13,850 nt of DNA from an uncultured Paracoccaceae bacterium. GTDB taxonomy: Bacteria > Pseudomonadota > Alphaproteobacteria > Rhodobacterales > Rhodobacteraceae. Numbering within the stretch: position 1 is the first letter of the stretch; every line of letters begins with the position of its first letter. Both the position numbers and the translations under genes were made by a program. This document shows positions 6,885 through 13,317 of this stretch, piece by piece. Under the pieces are notes generated by a model. The model was not told the DNA's origin, ran no database searches, and saw only the letters and a list, made by a program, of their open reading frames with translations. The stretch lies in the NCBI GenBank assembly GCA_938038825.1, contig CALHST010000038.1, forward strand, positions 1-13,850. The letters run 5' to 3'.

Positions 6885-7998
6885 GGAGGCCGTCTCCTAA
6901 GAAGTTGAGGGCAAGCACCGCGATCACAATCATCGAACCCGGCGCAATCAAAAGCCATGGGGCCTCGATAATTGTCCGGATATTCTGCGCCTCTTTCAAA
7001 AGCGTGCCCCAAGACACGATGGGCGGTTGCAAGCCAATCCCCAAAAAGCTGAGCGACGTCTCGGCCAAGATCATCAATGGCACCGCCAAAGTCAGCGACG
7101 CGATGATGTGGCTGGAAAAAGACGGCACCATATGTTTGCGGATGACCTCCCAATCAGAAAGCCCGTCCAGCCGCGCGGCGGTGATGAAATCCTCTTTGCG
7201 AAGCGACAAGAACTTGCCGCGCACTTCGCGGGCCAATGACGTCCAGCCGATCATCGACACGATCAACGTCACAATGAAATAGGTCCTAAGCGGGGGCCAC
7301 CCCAACGGAATCGCAGCGGCCAAACCCATCCACAGCGGGATTGTCGGGATAGAGCGCAGGAACTCGATCAAGCGCTGGATCACATTGTCAATCCATCCCC
7401 CATAATAACCCGAAATGCCCCCCAACGAGACGCCGATCAAAAGAGACACCGCAACACCCACCAAACCAATGGACATAGATATTTGCGTCCCGACAATGAT
7501 CCGGCTCAAAATATCGCGCCCTAACCGGTCAGAGCCGAGGAAATAGACGACATCATCAGGATCTTTGGGTCCAAAGAAATGGCGGTCTGCCTTGATGAAA
7601 CCCAACAGCTCGTATGCGTGCCCCTTCACAAAGAACCCAAGGGGGATGATCTTGCCCGGTTGCACGTCATAACTGCGCCGCATCGTGGCTTGATCGACCT
7701 TCATCTTCAACGCATCGACATGCAGTTGAAACTGGCGTGATCCGTCTTCTGTCTCGTGAAAGAATTGGATCGTTTGCGGCGGAACAAAGATGCCGCGCCG
7801 ATTGGTCTCGTCATGGGCTTCCGGGGCAAAGAAGTTGGCGAATAACGCCAGCACATAAATGAACAGGACCAACCACAGCGACGCATAAGCGATCCGGTGC
7901 CGCTTGAACTTACGCCACATCAACGCCCACGGGCCCAACAATACTGGGGCTGTCGGCGCATCCGCGATTTCGACCGGATTTTGATCAACGGCAGTCAT
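6856..7998 (-). CDS. ABC importer inner-membrane permease, DppC/OppC type with a long periplasmic loop
   Basis: A 380-aa permease, longer than the roughly 300 residues of E. coli DppC. A cytoplasmic N terminus leads to the first membrane helix (about 37-58), then an unusually long polar loop (about 59-152) before the conserved FLGSDRLGRDILSR segment. Five more helices follow (about 174-192, 208-232, 238-256, 296-318 and 347-368). The EAA loop that contacts the ATPases is EDFITAARLDGL at 269-280 and onward, and the C terminus ends with the usual FLGDGLRDAADP. The ATG overlaps the TGA of the previous permease gene (ATGA, 7995-7998), and a weak AAGGA lies 10 bases ahead. The long loop probably contacts the large binding protein encoded upstream. 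Such enlarged permeases occur in family-5 systems for sugars or other bulky solutes as well as peptides, so the substrate is not fixed by homology. Confidence 0.9.
   Translation of the reverse strand: MTAVDQNPVEIADAPTAPVLLGPWALMWRKFKRHRIAYASLWLVLFIYVLALFANFFAPEAHDETNRRGIFVPPQTIQFFHETEDGSRQFQLHVDALKMKVDQATMRRSYDVQPGKIIPLGFFVKGHAYELLGFIKADRHFFGPKDPDDVVYFLGSDRLGRDILSRIIVGTQISMSIGLVGVAVSLLIGVSLGGISGYYGGWIDNVIQRLIEFLRSIPTIPLWMGLAAAIPLGWPPLRTYFIVTLIVSMIGWTSLAREVRGKFLSLRKEDFITAARLDGLSDWEVIRKHMVPSFSSHIIASLTLAVPLMILAETSLSFLGIGLQPPIVSWGTLLKEAQNIRTIIEAPWLLIAPGSMIVIAVLALNFLGDGLRDAADPHAH
6885..6898 (-). promoter_or_regulatory. Ribosome binding site of the DppD-type gene inside a small hairpin
   Basis: The minus strand reads AGGAGACGGCCTCC directly before the GTG at 6884. 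GGAG (6897-6894) can pair with CTCC (6888-6885) across a 5-base loop, which would hide the Shine-Dalgarno sequence. The site lies inside the upstream permease gene, so ribosomes finishing that gene would open it, a plausible coupling device. The stem is only 4 bp, so its effect is uncertain. Confidence 0.35.
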
Positions 7999-8978
7999 TG
8001 GTAACGTATCCTTGGATCAATCCAGGCCAACAGCAGATCGGAAATCAATGTGCCAAGCACCGTCAAAAGGCTGACAATCAGAATGAGCGATCCGGCCAGA
8101 TACATATCCTGCACCAGCAGCGCCCGCAGCAGAAGCGGCCCAGTTGTGGGCAGGTTCATCACCACGGCTACGATGATCTCGCCCGAAACCAAAGTTGGCA
8201 AAATCCATCCGATGGTGGACACAAACGGGTTCAGCGCAACGCGCACCGGGTATCGCATCAGCAATTGAAATTCGCTCATACCTTTGGCGCGGGCCGTGAC
8301 AACATAGGGTCGGTACAGTTCGTCAAGCAGGTTCGCACGCATAATGCGGATCAGTGCTGCGGCGCCAGATGTTCCGACCACCACAATTGGCATCCAAATA
8401 TGTTTCAGCAGATCGACAAACTTGCCCCAAGTCCACGGTTGATCAATATATTCTGGGCTGACAAGCCCCCCCACGCTTTGACCAAAAACCTTGAACGAAA
8501 CATACATCATCACCAATGCCAAAAGGAAGTTTGGCACGGCCAATCCAATAAACCCAAGGAACGTTGCGATATAGTCACCTGCTGAATACTTCTTCACTGC
8601 GGAATAGATGCCAATTGGAAGTGCGGTCATCCAAATGAACAACAAAGTCAGGATCGAGATGCCAAAGGTCCAGCCAAGGCGATCCCAGATAAGGTCGTTT
8701 ACGGGGACGTTCTTCTCAAAGGAAATACCAAAATCCCAGTAAAACAGGATACCGCGCATCCACTTGAGATACTGAACATACATCGGTTGGCCCAGACCAT
8801 ATTGGTCCGCTAATGCTTGCCGAGTGCCGTCGTCCAGACCACCCGAATCCGCCAGCTCGGCGGCCAGCGTGTCAAGGTAGTCACCCGGCGGTAGTTGGAT
8901 GATCGCAAACGTCACAACCGAGACAAGAAAAACTGTCGGGATCATATAGAGAATGCGTCTGTAAAGAAACTGTAGCAT
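7995..8978 (-). CDS. ABC importer inner-membrane permease, DppB/OppB type
   Basis: A 327-aa permease of normal length for the family. The first helix (about 9-28) is followed by a periplasmic segment with the conserved pattern DQYGLGQPMYVQYLKW (58-73), then helices at about 105-127, 139-162, 195-212, 253-276 and 295-318. The EAA loop is YVVTARAKGMSEFQLLMRY (225-243), with the invariant Gly at 233. The C terminus DPRIRY is the classical DppB ending. The ATG at 8978 follows a 141-base leader that holds strong hairpins and only a weak AAGAG Shine-Dalgarno, so it may be translated less well than the binding protein. It pairs with the DppC-type permease, whose start codon overlaps its stop. Confidence 0.92.
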   Translation of the reverse strand: MLQFLYRRILYMIPTVFLVSVVTFAIIQLPPGDYLDTLAAELADSGGLDDGTRQALADQYGLGQPMYVQYLKWMRGILFYWDFGISFEKNVPVNDLIWDRLGWTFGISILTLLFIWMTALPIGIYSAVKKYSAGDYIATFLGFIGLAVPNFLLALVMMYVSFKVFGQSVGGLVSPEYIDQPWTWGKFVDLLKHIWMPIVVVGTSGAAALIRIMRANLLDELYRPYVVTARAKGMSEFQLLMRYPVRVALNPFVSTIGWILPTLVSGEIIVAVVMNLPTTGPLLLRALLVQDMYLAGSLILIVSLLTVLGTLISDLLLAWIDPRIRYQ

Positions 8979-8988
8979 GGCTCTTTCG

Positions 8989-9006
8989 TTGCGCTTTTTG
9001 CGGCAA
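8989..9006 (-). repeat. Small hairpin just before the first permease start
   Basis: TTGCGC (8989-8994) and GCGGCAA (9000-9006) can pair around TTTTT with one bulged base. In the minus-strand RNA this lies 10 bases before the ATG at 8978 and could affect ribosome access. It is short, so biological use is unproven. Confidence 0.3.
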
Positions 9007-9036
9007 GTCTAGGCGGAATGGCATCGCGCGGGAAGT

Positions 9037-9070
9037 GGAACAGCGCCGGGGGAGGACAAGGCGCTGTTCC
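9037..9070 (-). repeat. Intercistronic hairpin 1 (11-bp perfect stem)
   Basis: GGAACAGCGCC (9037-9047) and GGCGCTGTTCC (9060-9070) are perfect inverted arms with a 12-base loop. In the minus-strand transcript it lies between the binding-protein stop and the first permease start. No T-run follows it on the minus strand, so it is not a standard intrinsic terminator; an RNA-stability or attenuation role is more likely. Confidence 0.75.
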
Positions 9071-9076
9071 TTAGAG

Positions 9077-9111
9077 TTGCGGACCAAAAAGGGGATGGGA
9101 TTGGTCCGCAA
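9077..9111 (-). repeat. Intercistronic hairpin 2 (11-bp perfect stem)
   Basis: TTGCGGACCAA (9077-9087) and TTGGTCCGCAA (9101-9111) are perfect inverted arms with a 13-base loop. In the transcript it begins 8 bases after the stop codon of the binding-protein gene (9122-9120). It is followed by hairpin 1 after 6 bases. Such structures commonly protect the 3' end of an abundant binding-protein mRNA from exonucleases. Confidence 0.75.
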
Positions 9112-9119
9112 TCCATGGT

Positions 9120-11051
9120 TTACGGCAAATTGGTGCCGCCTTCGAAATACACTTGCGCAGTATAAGGCGCAGGTGTCCAAAGCTGACCCGCAATTGGCAT
9201 CGGATCGACGTAGTTGCGGACATTGTTGCGCACAATCCCATAGGCCCCGTCACTTTGAACCATGCCGATCGTCAAAAGCTGACCTGTGGCCTGTTCAATC
9301 AAGTCCTTCAAAGCAGCTTCCTGCGCAACCGGATCCGCACTTGTGGTGACACCGCGATAGGCTTCGAACAGCGCTTTGATGTTTTCTGGCGGCTCAACGC
9401 CAGTGCTGTTATCGACGCCCCACGCGGCCCATTTCGGCGCCCAATAGACGGCCTGCCCACGCGGCAAATAGCAATCCGGGTTGGTATAGGCATCCGCCAA
9501 ACCACCCCCGCAGTTCCAGATATAGGCGTCATGATCCCCGGCCGAGGCGATCTCTTGCAGACGCGAGCGGTCAGAGGCACGTACTTGGAAATCAAGCCCC
9601 ACATCCTTGGCATAGTCCGCCACCAGTTCCATCACATCTGGGTATTGGAACCCAAAAACGTCCGCTACAAGGAACACCAGTGTGAACCGGTTGCCATCCG
9701 GCCCCAGCCGGTAGCCATCGCCATCTTTTTGATCAAGCCCGATGTCGTCCAAAAGTTTGTTGGACATATCTGGGTCAAACTCGGTGTGTTGGGTGACCCA
9801 TGTCTCGTTATAGACGGGCGAGCGTTCATGTGGTGCAGTTTGACCCGGCTTGCCGGCACCCAGATAGACCAGATCAATGATCTCTTGACGATCCACAGCG
9901 TGGCTGACCGCTTTGCGGAACTCGAACGTGTTTACGATCTTGTTCTTGATTGGATCGGGGTTGTTCAAATTGAACATCAGAATTGACTGATTAGACGGGA
10001 TATCTCCAACGCCAAAAAACCCATACTTTCCGCGGTCTTGGTTGTCGGTCAGTACCGCCAAGTTCGACGGACGACCGATATGGCGAGCCATATAGTCGAT
10101 CTCGCCATTGAAGGCTTTCAACAGGATGGTTTCGGGGTCTTCCACTTGATCCCACGTGATGCGATCAACGTATGGCAGTTGATTGCCCGCTTCGTCGACT
10201 TTCCAGAAATACGGGTTACGTTCAGCCACCACGCGGTCGGAAGACCCATAGGCATTTGTGGTCTTCCACGGATGCAAGGTCGGGCGATCCGGGTTTTGCC
10301 AGAATAACGGCGTATGCATTGGACCCGCTTTAAGATTGAACAATTGCACCCAATCACTGGCCGCCGGTTCTGCATCAATCAGCGCCTGAATATCGTCATT
10401 ATATTGCGGCAGGAACTGACTTAGATAGTGCTTTGGATAGACCACCGGATAATAACCAAACCCATAGGCCATGTTCAGAATGAACAAACCGTTTGGCTCG
10501 CTAAATTTGAATTCTACTGTGGTATCGTCGATTTTGGTCACTTGCACCGGACCACCCGCGTCCACATAGTTTGGGTGCTTTGAAGGCGTCAGTTTTTCGT
10601 CAAGAAAGACCTCGTACCAGAACATGATGTCATCCGCAGTAAACGGCGCGCCATCAGACCAGCGCATGCCGTCACGCAGTTTGAACGTATAGGTCGTTGC
10701 GTCGTCAGATACGGCCCAGCTTTCGGCAATGTTTGGCTTTACTTCTGACCAGTCAGGGCTCCAGCGCACCAACAATTCCGTACCCACCTGGCGCAAAATG
10801 TTATGTTGGTCGCCCCCGCCCAGAATGGCGCGGCGCAAGGTGCCACCATAGTCACCAATACTGTCGAGCGTTTCCATGACCATCGGTTCAGACGGCATCC
10901 GTTCTTCAAGCGGCGGCAAGTCACCGGCGGCTACTTTCTCTGCTAACATTGGCGCTTCTTCAAACGCCCAGCCCTGCGTGGTCATCGCCACCGTCAGAGC
11001 AAACCCGGCGATGCCAGAGCGCAATGCGTTGTATTTCCCTCGTCTGATCAT
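9120..11051 (-). CDS. Periplasmic solute-binding protein, ABC importer family 5 (long form)
   Basis: A 643-aa member of the peptide/nickel/oligosaccharide binding-protein family, about 100 residues longer than E. coli DppA or OppA. A signal peptide is clear: basic start MIRRGKYNALR, a hydrophobic stretch at about 12-27, and a likely cut after QGWA (residue 29). The family landmark TYTFKLRDGMRWSDGAPFTA is at 120-139, followed by WYEVFLD and later FNLNNPDP and FEFRKAVSHAVDR blocks. The N-terminal LPPLEERMPSEP and GDYGGTLRRA segments are typical of long family-5 proteins, a group containing the alpha-galactoside binder AgpA as well as presumed peptide binders. The ligand is therefore open. The ATG at 11051 is chosen over the in-frame ATG at 11072 because GGAGG lies 8 bases ahead. 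It is the second gene of the operon, 33 bases after the enolase-type gene, and is followed by two hairpins. Confidence 0.92.
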   Translation of the reverse strand: MIRRGKYNALRSGIAGFALTVAMTTQGWAFEEAPMLAEKVAAGDLPPLEERMPSEPMVMETLDSIGDYGGTLRRAILGGGDQHNILRQVGTELLVRWSPDWSEVKPNIAESWAVSDDATTYTFKLRDGMRWSDGAPFTADDIMFWYEVFLDEKLTPSKHPNYVDAGGPVQVTKIDDTTVEFKFSEPNGLFILNMAYGFGYYPVVYPKHYLSQFLPQYNDDIQALIDAEPAASDWVQLFNLKAGPMHTPLFWQNPDRPTLHPWKTTNAYGSSDRVVAERNPYFWKVDEAGNQLPYVDRITWDQVEDPETILLKAFNGEIDYMARHIGRPSNLAVLTDNQDRGKYGFFGVGDIPSNQSILMFNLNNPDPIKNKIVNTFEFRKAVSHAVDRQEIIDLVYLGAGKPGQTAPHERSPVYNETWVTQHTEFDPDMSNKLLDDIGLDQKDGDGYRLGPDGNRFTLVFLVADVFGFQYPDVMELVADYAKDVGLDFQVRASDRSRLQEIASAGDHDAYIWNCGGGLADAYTNPDCYLPRGQAVYWAPKWAAWGVDNSTGVEPPENIKALFEAYRGVTTSADPVAQEAALKDLIEQATGQLLTIGMVQSDGAYGIVRNNVRNYVDPMPIAGQLWTPAPYTAQVYFEGGTNLP

Positions 11052-11059
11052 AATTCTCT

Positions 11060-11064
11060 CCTCC
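11060..11064 (-). promoter_or_regulatory. Strong ribosome binding site of the binding-protein gene
   Basis: GGAGG at 11064-11060 on the minus strand, 8 bases before the ATG at 11051. It lies after the upstream candidate ATG at 11072, ruling that one out, and supports high expression of the binding protein. Confidence 0.75.
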
Positions 11065-11084
11065 AAAATCATGTCCTTGACCGC

Positions 11085-12314
11085 CTACCAATTGGTGACG
11101 GAACCATCCGGGCGCCGAAGATGGGGCCCTTCCATATGCGTCACCGTCTGTTGGGCGATCACGTCTTCATTCACCTCCACACCAAGCCCCGGTGCGTCGT
11201 GCACACGGTAAACCGGTCCTTCCATCTCGACTTGCACAGGGAAGATATCCGGATCGTGGAATCCTAAATCCTCGACCGGGGATTGCCGCGTTTCAGCCCA
11301 ACTGAAATTAGGAACAGCGGCCCCCAAATGAACCGTCGCTGCAGTACACACAGGACCCAACGGGTTGTGCGGCATCAGATCGATATAGTGACGTTCAGAC
11401 CAACCCGCGATTTTCATCGCTTCGGTGAAACCGCCAACATTGCATACATCAATCCGCATATATTGGGTCAGCCCACGTTCCAGATAAGGGGCCGCCTGCC
11501 ACTTCGACGCGAACTCCTCTCCCACGGCAAAGGGAATGCGGGTCATGCCGCGCAGCGTTTCATATGCCTCTGGTGTTTCGCAGCGAATGGGTTCTTCCAG
11601 AAAATTCAATGTGCCCGCAGGAAGCAAATCACACAGATACGCAATTTCGGGTACGGAGTAGCGGTGGTGCAAATCGACACCTAAATGCACATTCGGGCCA
11701 ATCTCTTCGCGAACCGCGATCAATTCTTCTGCCGTCTTGGCCAGCGTTGCGCGGGGATCAAACACCGTCTCGCCGTCAAAACTGCTGGGATACGTGCGAA
11801 TACAATCCCATCCTGCATCAACCAGAATGCGCGCCTCATGCACCAAACCTTCTATGGAAGTCGCCATAGTGGTCGCAAAATTGGGAACAACATCGCGTTG
11901 CCGCCCCCCCAACAATTGATAAACTGGCACACCCAGCCGTTTGCCAAGAAGATCATGCAAAGCAATATCTATTGCCGAGATCGCAGCTGTCAGAACCCGA
12001 CCACCTTCGAAATATTGCCCGCGATAACATTCTTGCCAAATGCGCCCAATCTGGCGACTGTCTTGGCCCAGCAAGAATTCCGAGAAATGGTCAATGGTGG
12101 CCGCGACAGAGCCTTCGCGCGACGACATCCCACTTTCGCCCCAGCCAATAAGCCCGTCTTCCGTGGTAATTTTGACAAGCAGCTGATTGCGGTTGCCCAC
12201 ACGCGCGCCGATAGGACGGATTTCCGCAATCCGGGCGGACCGGTCTTGTGCTGAGAAGCGCCCTGCCCCCGTTTGCACATGTGCGGCGTCAGGCGTGCCA
12301 TCTGCTCCGGCCAT
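11085..12314 (-). CDS. Enolase-superfamily enzyme (mandelate racemase subgroup, galactonate-dehydratase-like)
   Basis: A 409-aa protein with the enolase-superfamily layout: capping domain (about 25-150, GWGESG at 57-62) and modified TIM barrel. The Mg ligands are Asp214 (GVDLHHR), Glu240 (FLEEP) and Glu266 (AVGEEF). The likely acid/base pair is His216 and His316 (MPHNPLGP), placed as His185 and His285 of E. coli D-galactonate dehydratase. The C terminus, RPDGSVTNW, also resembles that enzyme. The family abstracts the alpha proton of a carboxylate, usually to dehydrate a sugar acid to its 2-keto-3-deoxy form. The second-strand segment is CIRTYPSS, unlike FKLNG of the galactonate enzyme, so specificity may differ; an epimerase is possible. 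The ATG at 12314 (GGGAG 6 bases ahead) is preferred to the ATG at 12353, which has no Shine-Dalgarno and would add 13 atypical residues. It heads the transporter operon, divergent from the GntR gene. Confidence 0.88.
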   Translation of the reverse strand: MAGADGTPDAAHVQTGAGRFSAQDRSARIAEIRPIGARVGNRNQLLVKITTEDGLIGWGESGMSSREGSVAATIDHFSEFLLGQDSRQIGRIWQECYRGQYFEGGRVLTAAISAIDIALHDLLGKRLGVPVYQLLGGRQRDVVPNFATTMATSIEGLVHEARILVDAGWDCIRTYPSSFDGETVFDPRATLAKTAEELIAVREEIGPNVHLGVDLHHRYSVPEIAYLCDLLPAGTLNFLEEPIRCETPEAYETLRGMTRIPFAVGEEFASKWQAAPYLERGLTQYMRIDVCNVGGFTEAMKIAGWSERHYIDLMPHNPLGPVCTAATVHLGAAVPNFSWAETRQSPVEDLGFHDPDIFPVQVEMEGPVYRVHDAPGLGVEVNEDVIAQQTVTHMEGPHLRRPDGSVTNW

Positions 12315-12320
12315 CGAATT

Positions 12321-12325
12321 CTCCC
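12321..12325 (-). promoter_or_regulatory. Ribosome binding site fixing the start of the enolase-type gene
   Basis: GGGAG at 12325-12321 on the minus strand lies 6 bases before the ATG at 12314. The ATG at 12353 has only AT-rich sequence ahead of it. Confidence 0.6.
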
Positions 12326-12362
12326 AATTAACGAATCCTCGTGGCGATTTCATAGCACACTA

Positions 12363-12390
12363 TTAATAAAATCGTCGATTATTTTATTAA
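12363..12390. promoter_or_regulatory. AT-rich inverted repeat, probable operator for the GntR regulator
   Basis: TTAATAAAA (12363-12371) and TTTTATTAA (12382-12390) are perfect 9-base inverted arms around 10 bases. A second, slightly offset palindrome, AATCGTCGATT (12370-12380), lies inside. The repeat starts 8 bases downstream of the minus-strand TATAAT box, so a protein bound here would cover the expected transcription start of the enolase-transporter operon. The regulator gene is divergent and adjacent, which makes autoregulation and repression plausible. The sequence is not the classical FadR-type TGGTnnnACCA half-site pair, so the assignment is by position. Confidence 0.55.
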
Positions 12391-12398
12391 CTTCATAC

Positions 12399-12404
12399 AT
12401 TATA
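12399..12404 (-). promoter_or_regulatory. -10 box of the enolase-transporter operon
   Basis: The minus strand carries a perfect TATAAT (12404-12399), 84 bases upstream of the ATG at 12314. No convincing -35 lies 16-18 bases upstream (best is TCATTT or CATTTG near 12422-12428), which suggests a weak basal or activator-dependent promoter. Confidence 0.5.
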
Positions 12405-12499
12405 CCGCTGCATTCGGGCACCAAATGACTGGATTTACATTATTTTTCCCGCTAGGCTTCGATGGTCTGACCCTGAAATTTGCGGGAACTTTCTACAAC

Positions 12500-13159
12500 A
12501 TGCCCACCGTTGACCCATCGGATGATCAGAAAAACACCCTCTACGAGGCGATCCTCGATGACATTTCCAGTGGCAAGTTGAAGGGCGGCCAACGTTTGAA
12601 AGTTTCCGAACTGGCCGACCGGTTCGGGGTAAGCACCAGTCCAATCCGCGAGGTGTTACGGCAAATGCAGGGCGAAGGGTTCATCGAAATCAGCCCCAAT
12701 CGCGGCGCCATGATCAAAGAGGCTGACGCCAGCACGATCCAAAATATTTTTGAGGTATTGCAGCTGCTAGAGCCCTACTTCGTGGGCTGGTTTGCGGATT
12801 ACGCACAAGCCCCTATGGTCGCAGAAATGGCTGATATCCAAGATCGGATGAAACAGACCAGCGTGCAAGATCAGCAGATTTTTCGAAAACTAGACTTCGA
12901 ATTCCATTGGTGCATCTGCAAGCGACATTACAATCAAGTCGCAGCGCAAACTTGGCGAAACCTGCGCACAGCCTTAAACGTTCACGCGGCAGAATTGCGC
13001 ATAAGCCCCGTCCGCCAGCAAGCGATTCTGGAAGACCATGACGCGCTGGTTGCAGCCTTCCAAAGCAACGATGCCGCGCGCGCAGATACAATCATCCGCA
13101 GACATATCGACGGCTCATTTGTACAGATGTCCCAGCAGATGCGCGCCTTGGGTTTGTGA
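12500..13159 (+). CDS. GntR family transcriptional regulator, FCD (FadR/VanR-like) subgroup
   Basis: A 219-aa protein with an N-terminal winged helix-turn-helix (about 11-73: LYEAILDDISSGKLKGGQRL, then SELADRFGVSTSPIREVLRQM and a wing at FIEISPNRGAMI) and a C-terminal all-helical FCD ligand domain (about 80-205). The usual FCD metal or ligand residues appear as Asp132 and His136 (LDFEFH), His180 (EDHDALV) and His202 (RRHI). FCD regulators typically sense a carboxylic acid metabolite of the pathway they control and are repressors released by ligand, though some activate. The ATG at 12500 is preferred to that at 12425, which would add 25 hydrophobic residues not expected before the DNA-binding domain; neither has a strong Shine-Dalgarno (GGGA at 12484-12487 is distant). 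It is divergent from the enolase-transporter operon and probably its local regulator. Confidence 0.88.
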   Translation: MPTVDPSDDQKNTLYEAILDDISSGKLKGGQRLKVSELADRFGVSTSPIREVLRQMQGEGFIEISPNRGAMIKEADASTIQNIFEVLQLLEPYFVGWFADYAQAPMVAEMADIQDRMKQTSVQDQQIFRKLDFEFHWCICKRHYNQVAAQTWRNLRTALNVHAAELRISPVRQQAILEDHDALVAAFQSNDAARADTIIRRHIDGSFVQMSQQMRALGL

Positions 13160-13266
13160 CACGCATTGTAATGGCAGTCCCGGCGTTCAAGCCTACCATG
13201 ATCTGGGCAAAACGCGTCGTTGAAAACACCGGCTACGTGGTCGTATCGCGCCCAATCCGCGTTATC
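13160..13266. other. Spacer after the GntR gene
   Basis: About 100 bases between the regulator stop and the YceI terminator. A frame beginning at GTG 13156 runs on through the terminator hairpin into the YceI gene and looks like chance. I see no separate gene or terminator for the GntR transcript here; it may share the hairpin at 13269-13317. Confidence 0.4.
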
Positions 13267-13317
13267 AAAATTGGCCCATCGAAGGGGCGGCGAAGTAACC
13301 GCCCCCGATGCGCAATT
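13267..13317 (-). terminator. Rho-independent terminator of the YceI gene
   Basis: The core stem is GGGGCGG (13284-13290) with CCGCCCC (13299-13305) around 8 bases. It is extended by CATCG (13277-13281) with CGATG (13306-13310), past a 2-base AA bulge, and by AATTG (13269-13273) with CAATT (13313-13317). It begins one base after the YceI stop codon. On the minus strand it ends in CAATTTTGATAA, so a four-T run follows. On the plus strand the bases after it are less T-rich, so bidirectional use for the GntR gene is possible but weaker. Confidence 0.75.

Noticed and set aside
11087..11096. ACCAATTGGT 10-base palindrome at the end of the enolase-type gene
   Set aside because: It encodes the last residues and stop of the enzyme; a palindrome of this length in coding sequence is expected by chance.
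12425..12499. ATG at 12425 as the start of the GntR regulator
   Set aside because: It would add 25 hydrophobic residues unlike GntR proteins, and it lies in the likely -35 region of the divergent promoter.
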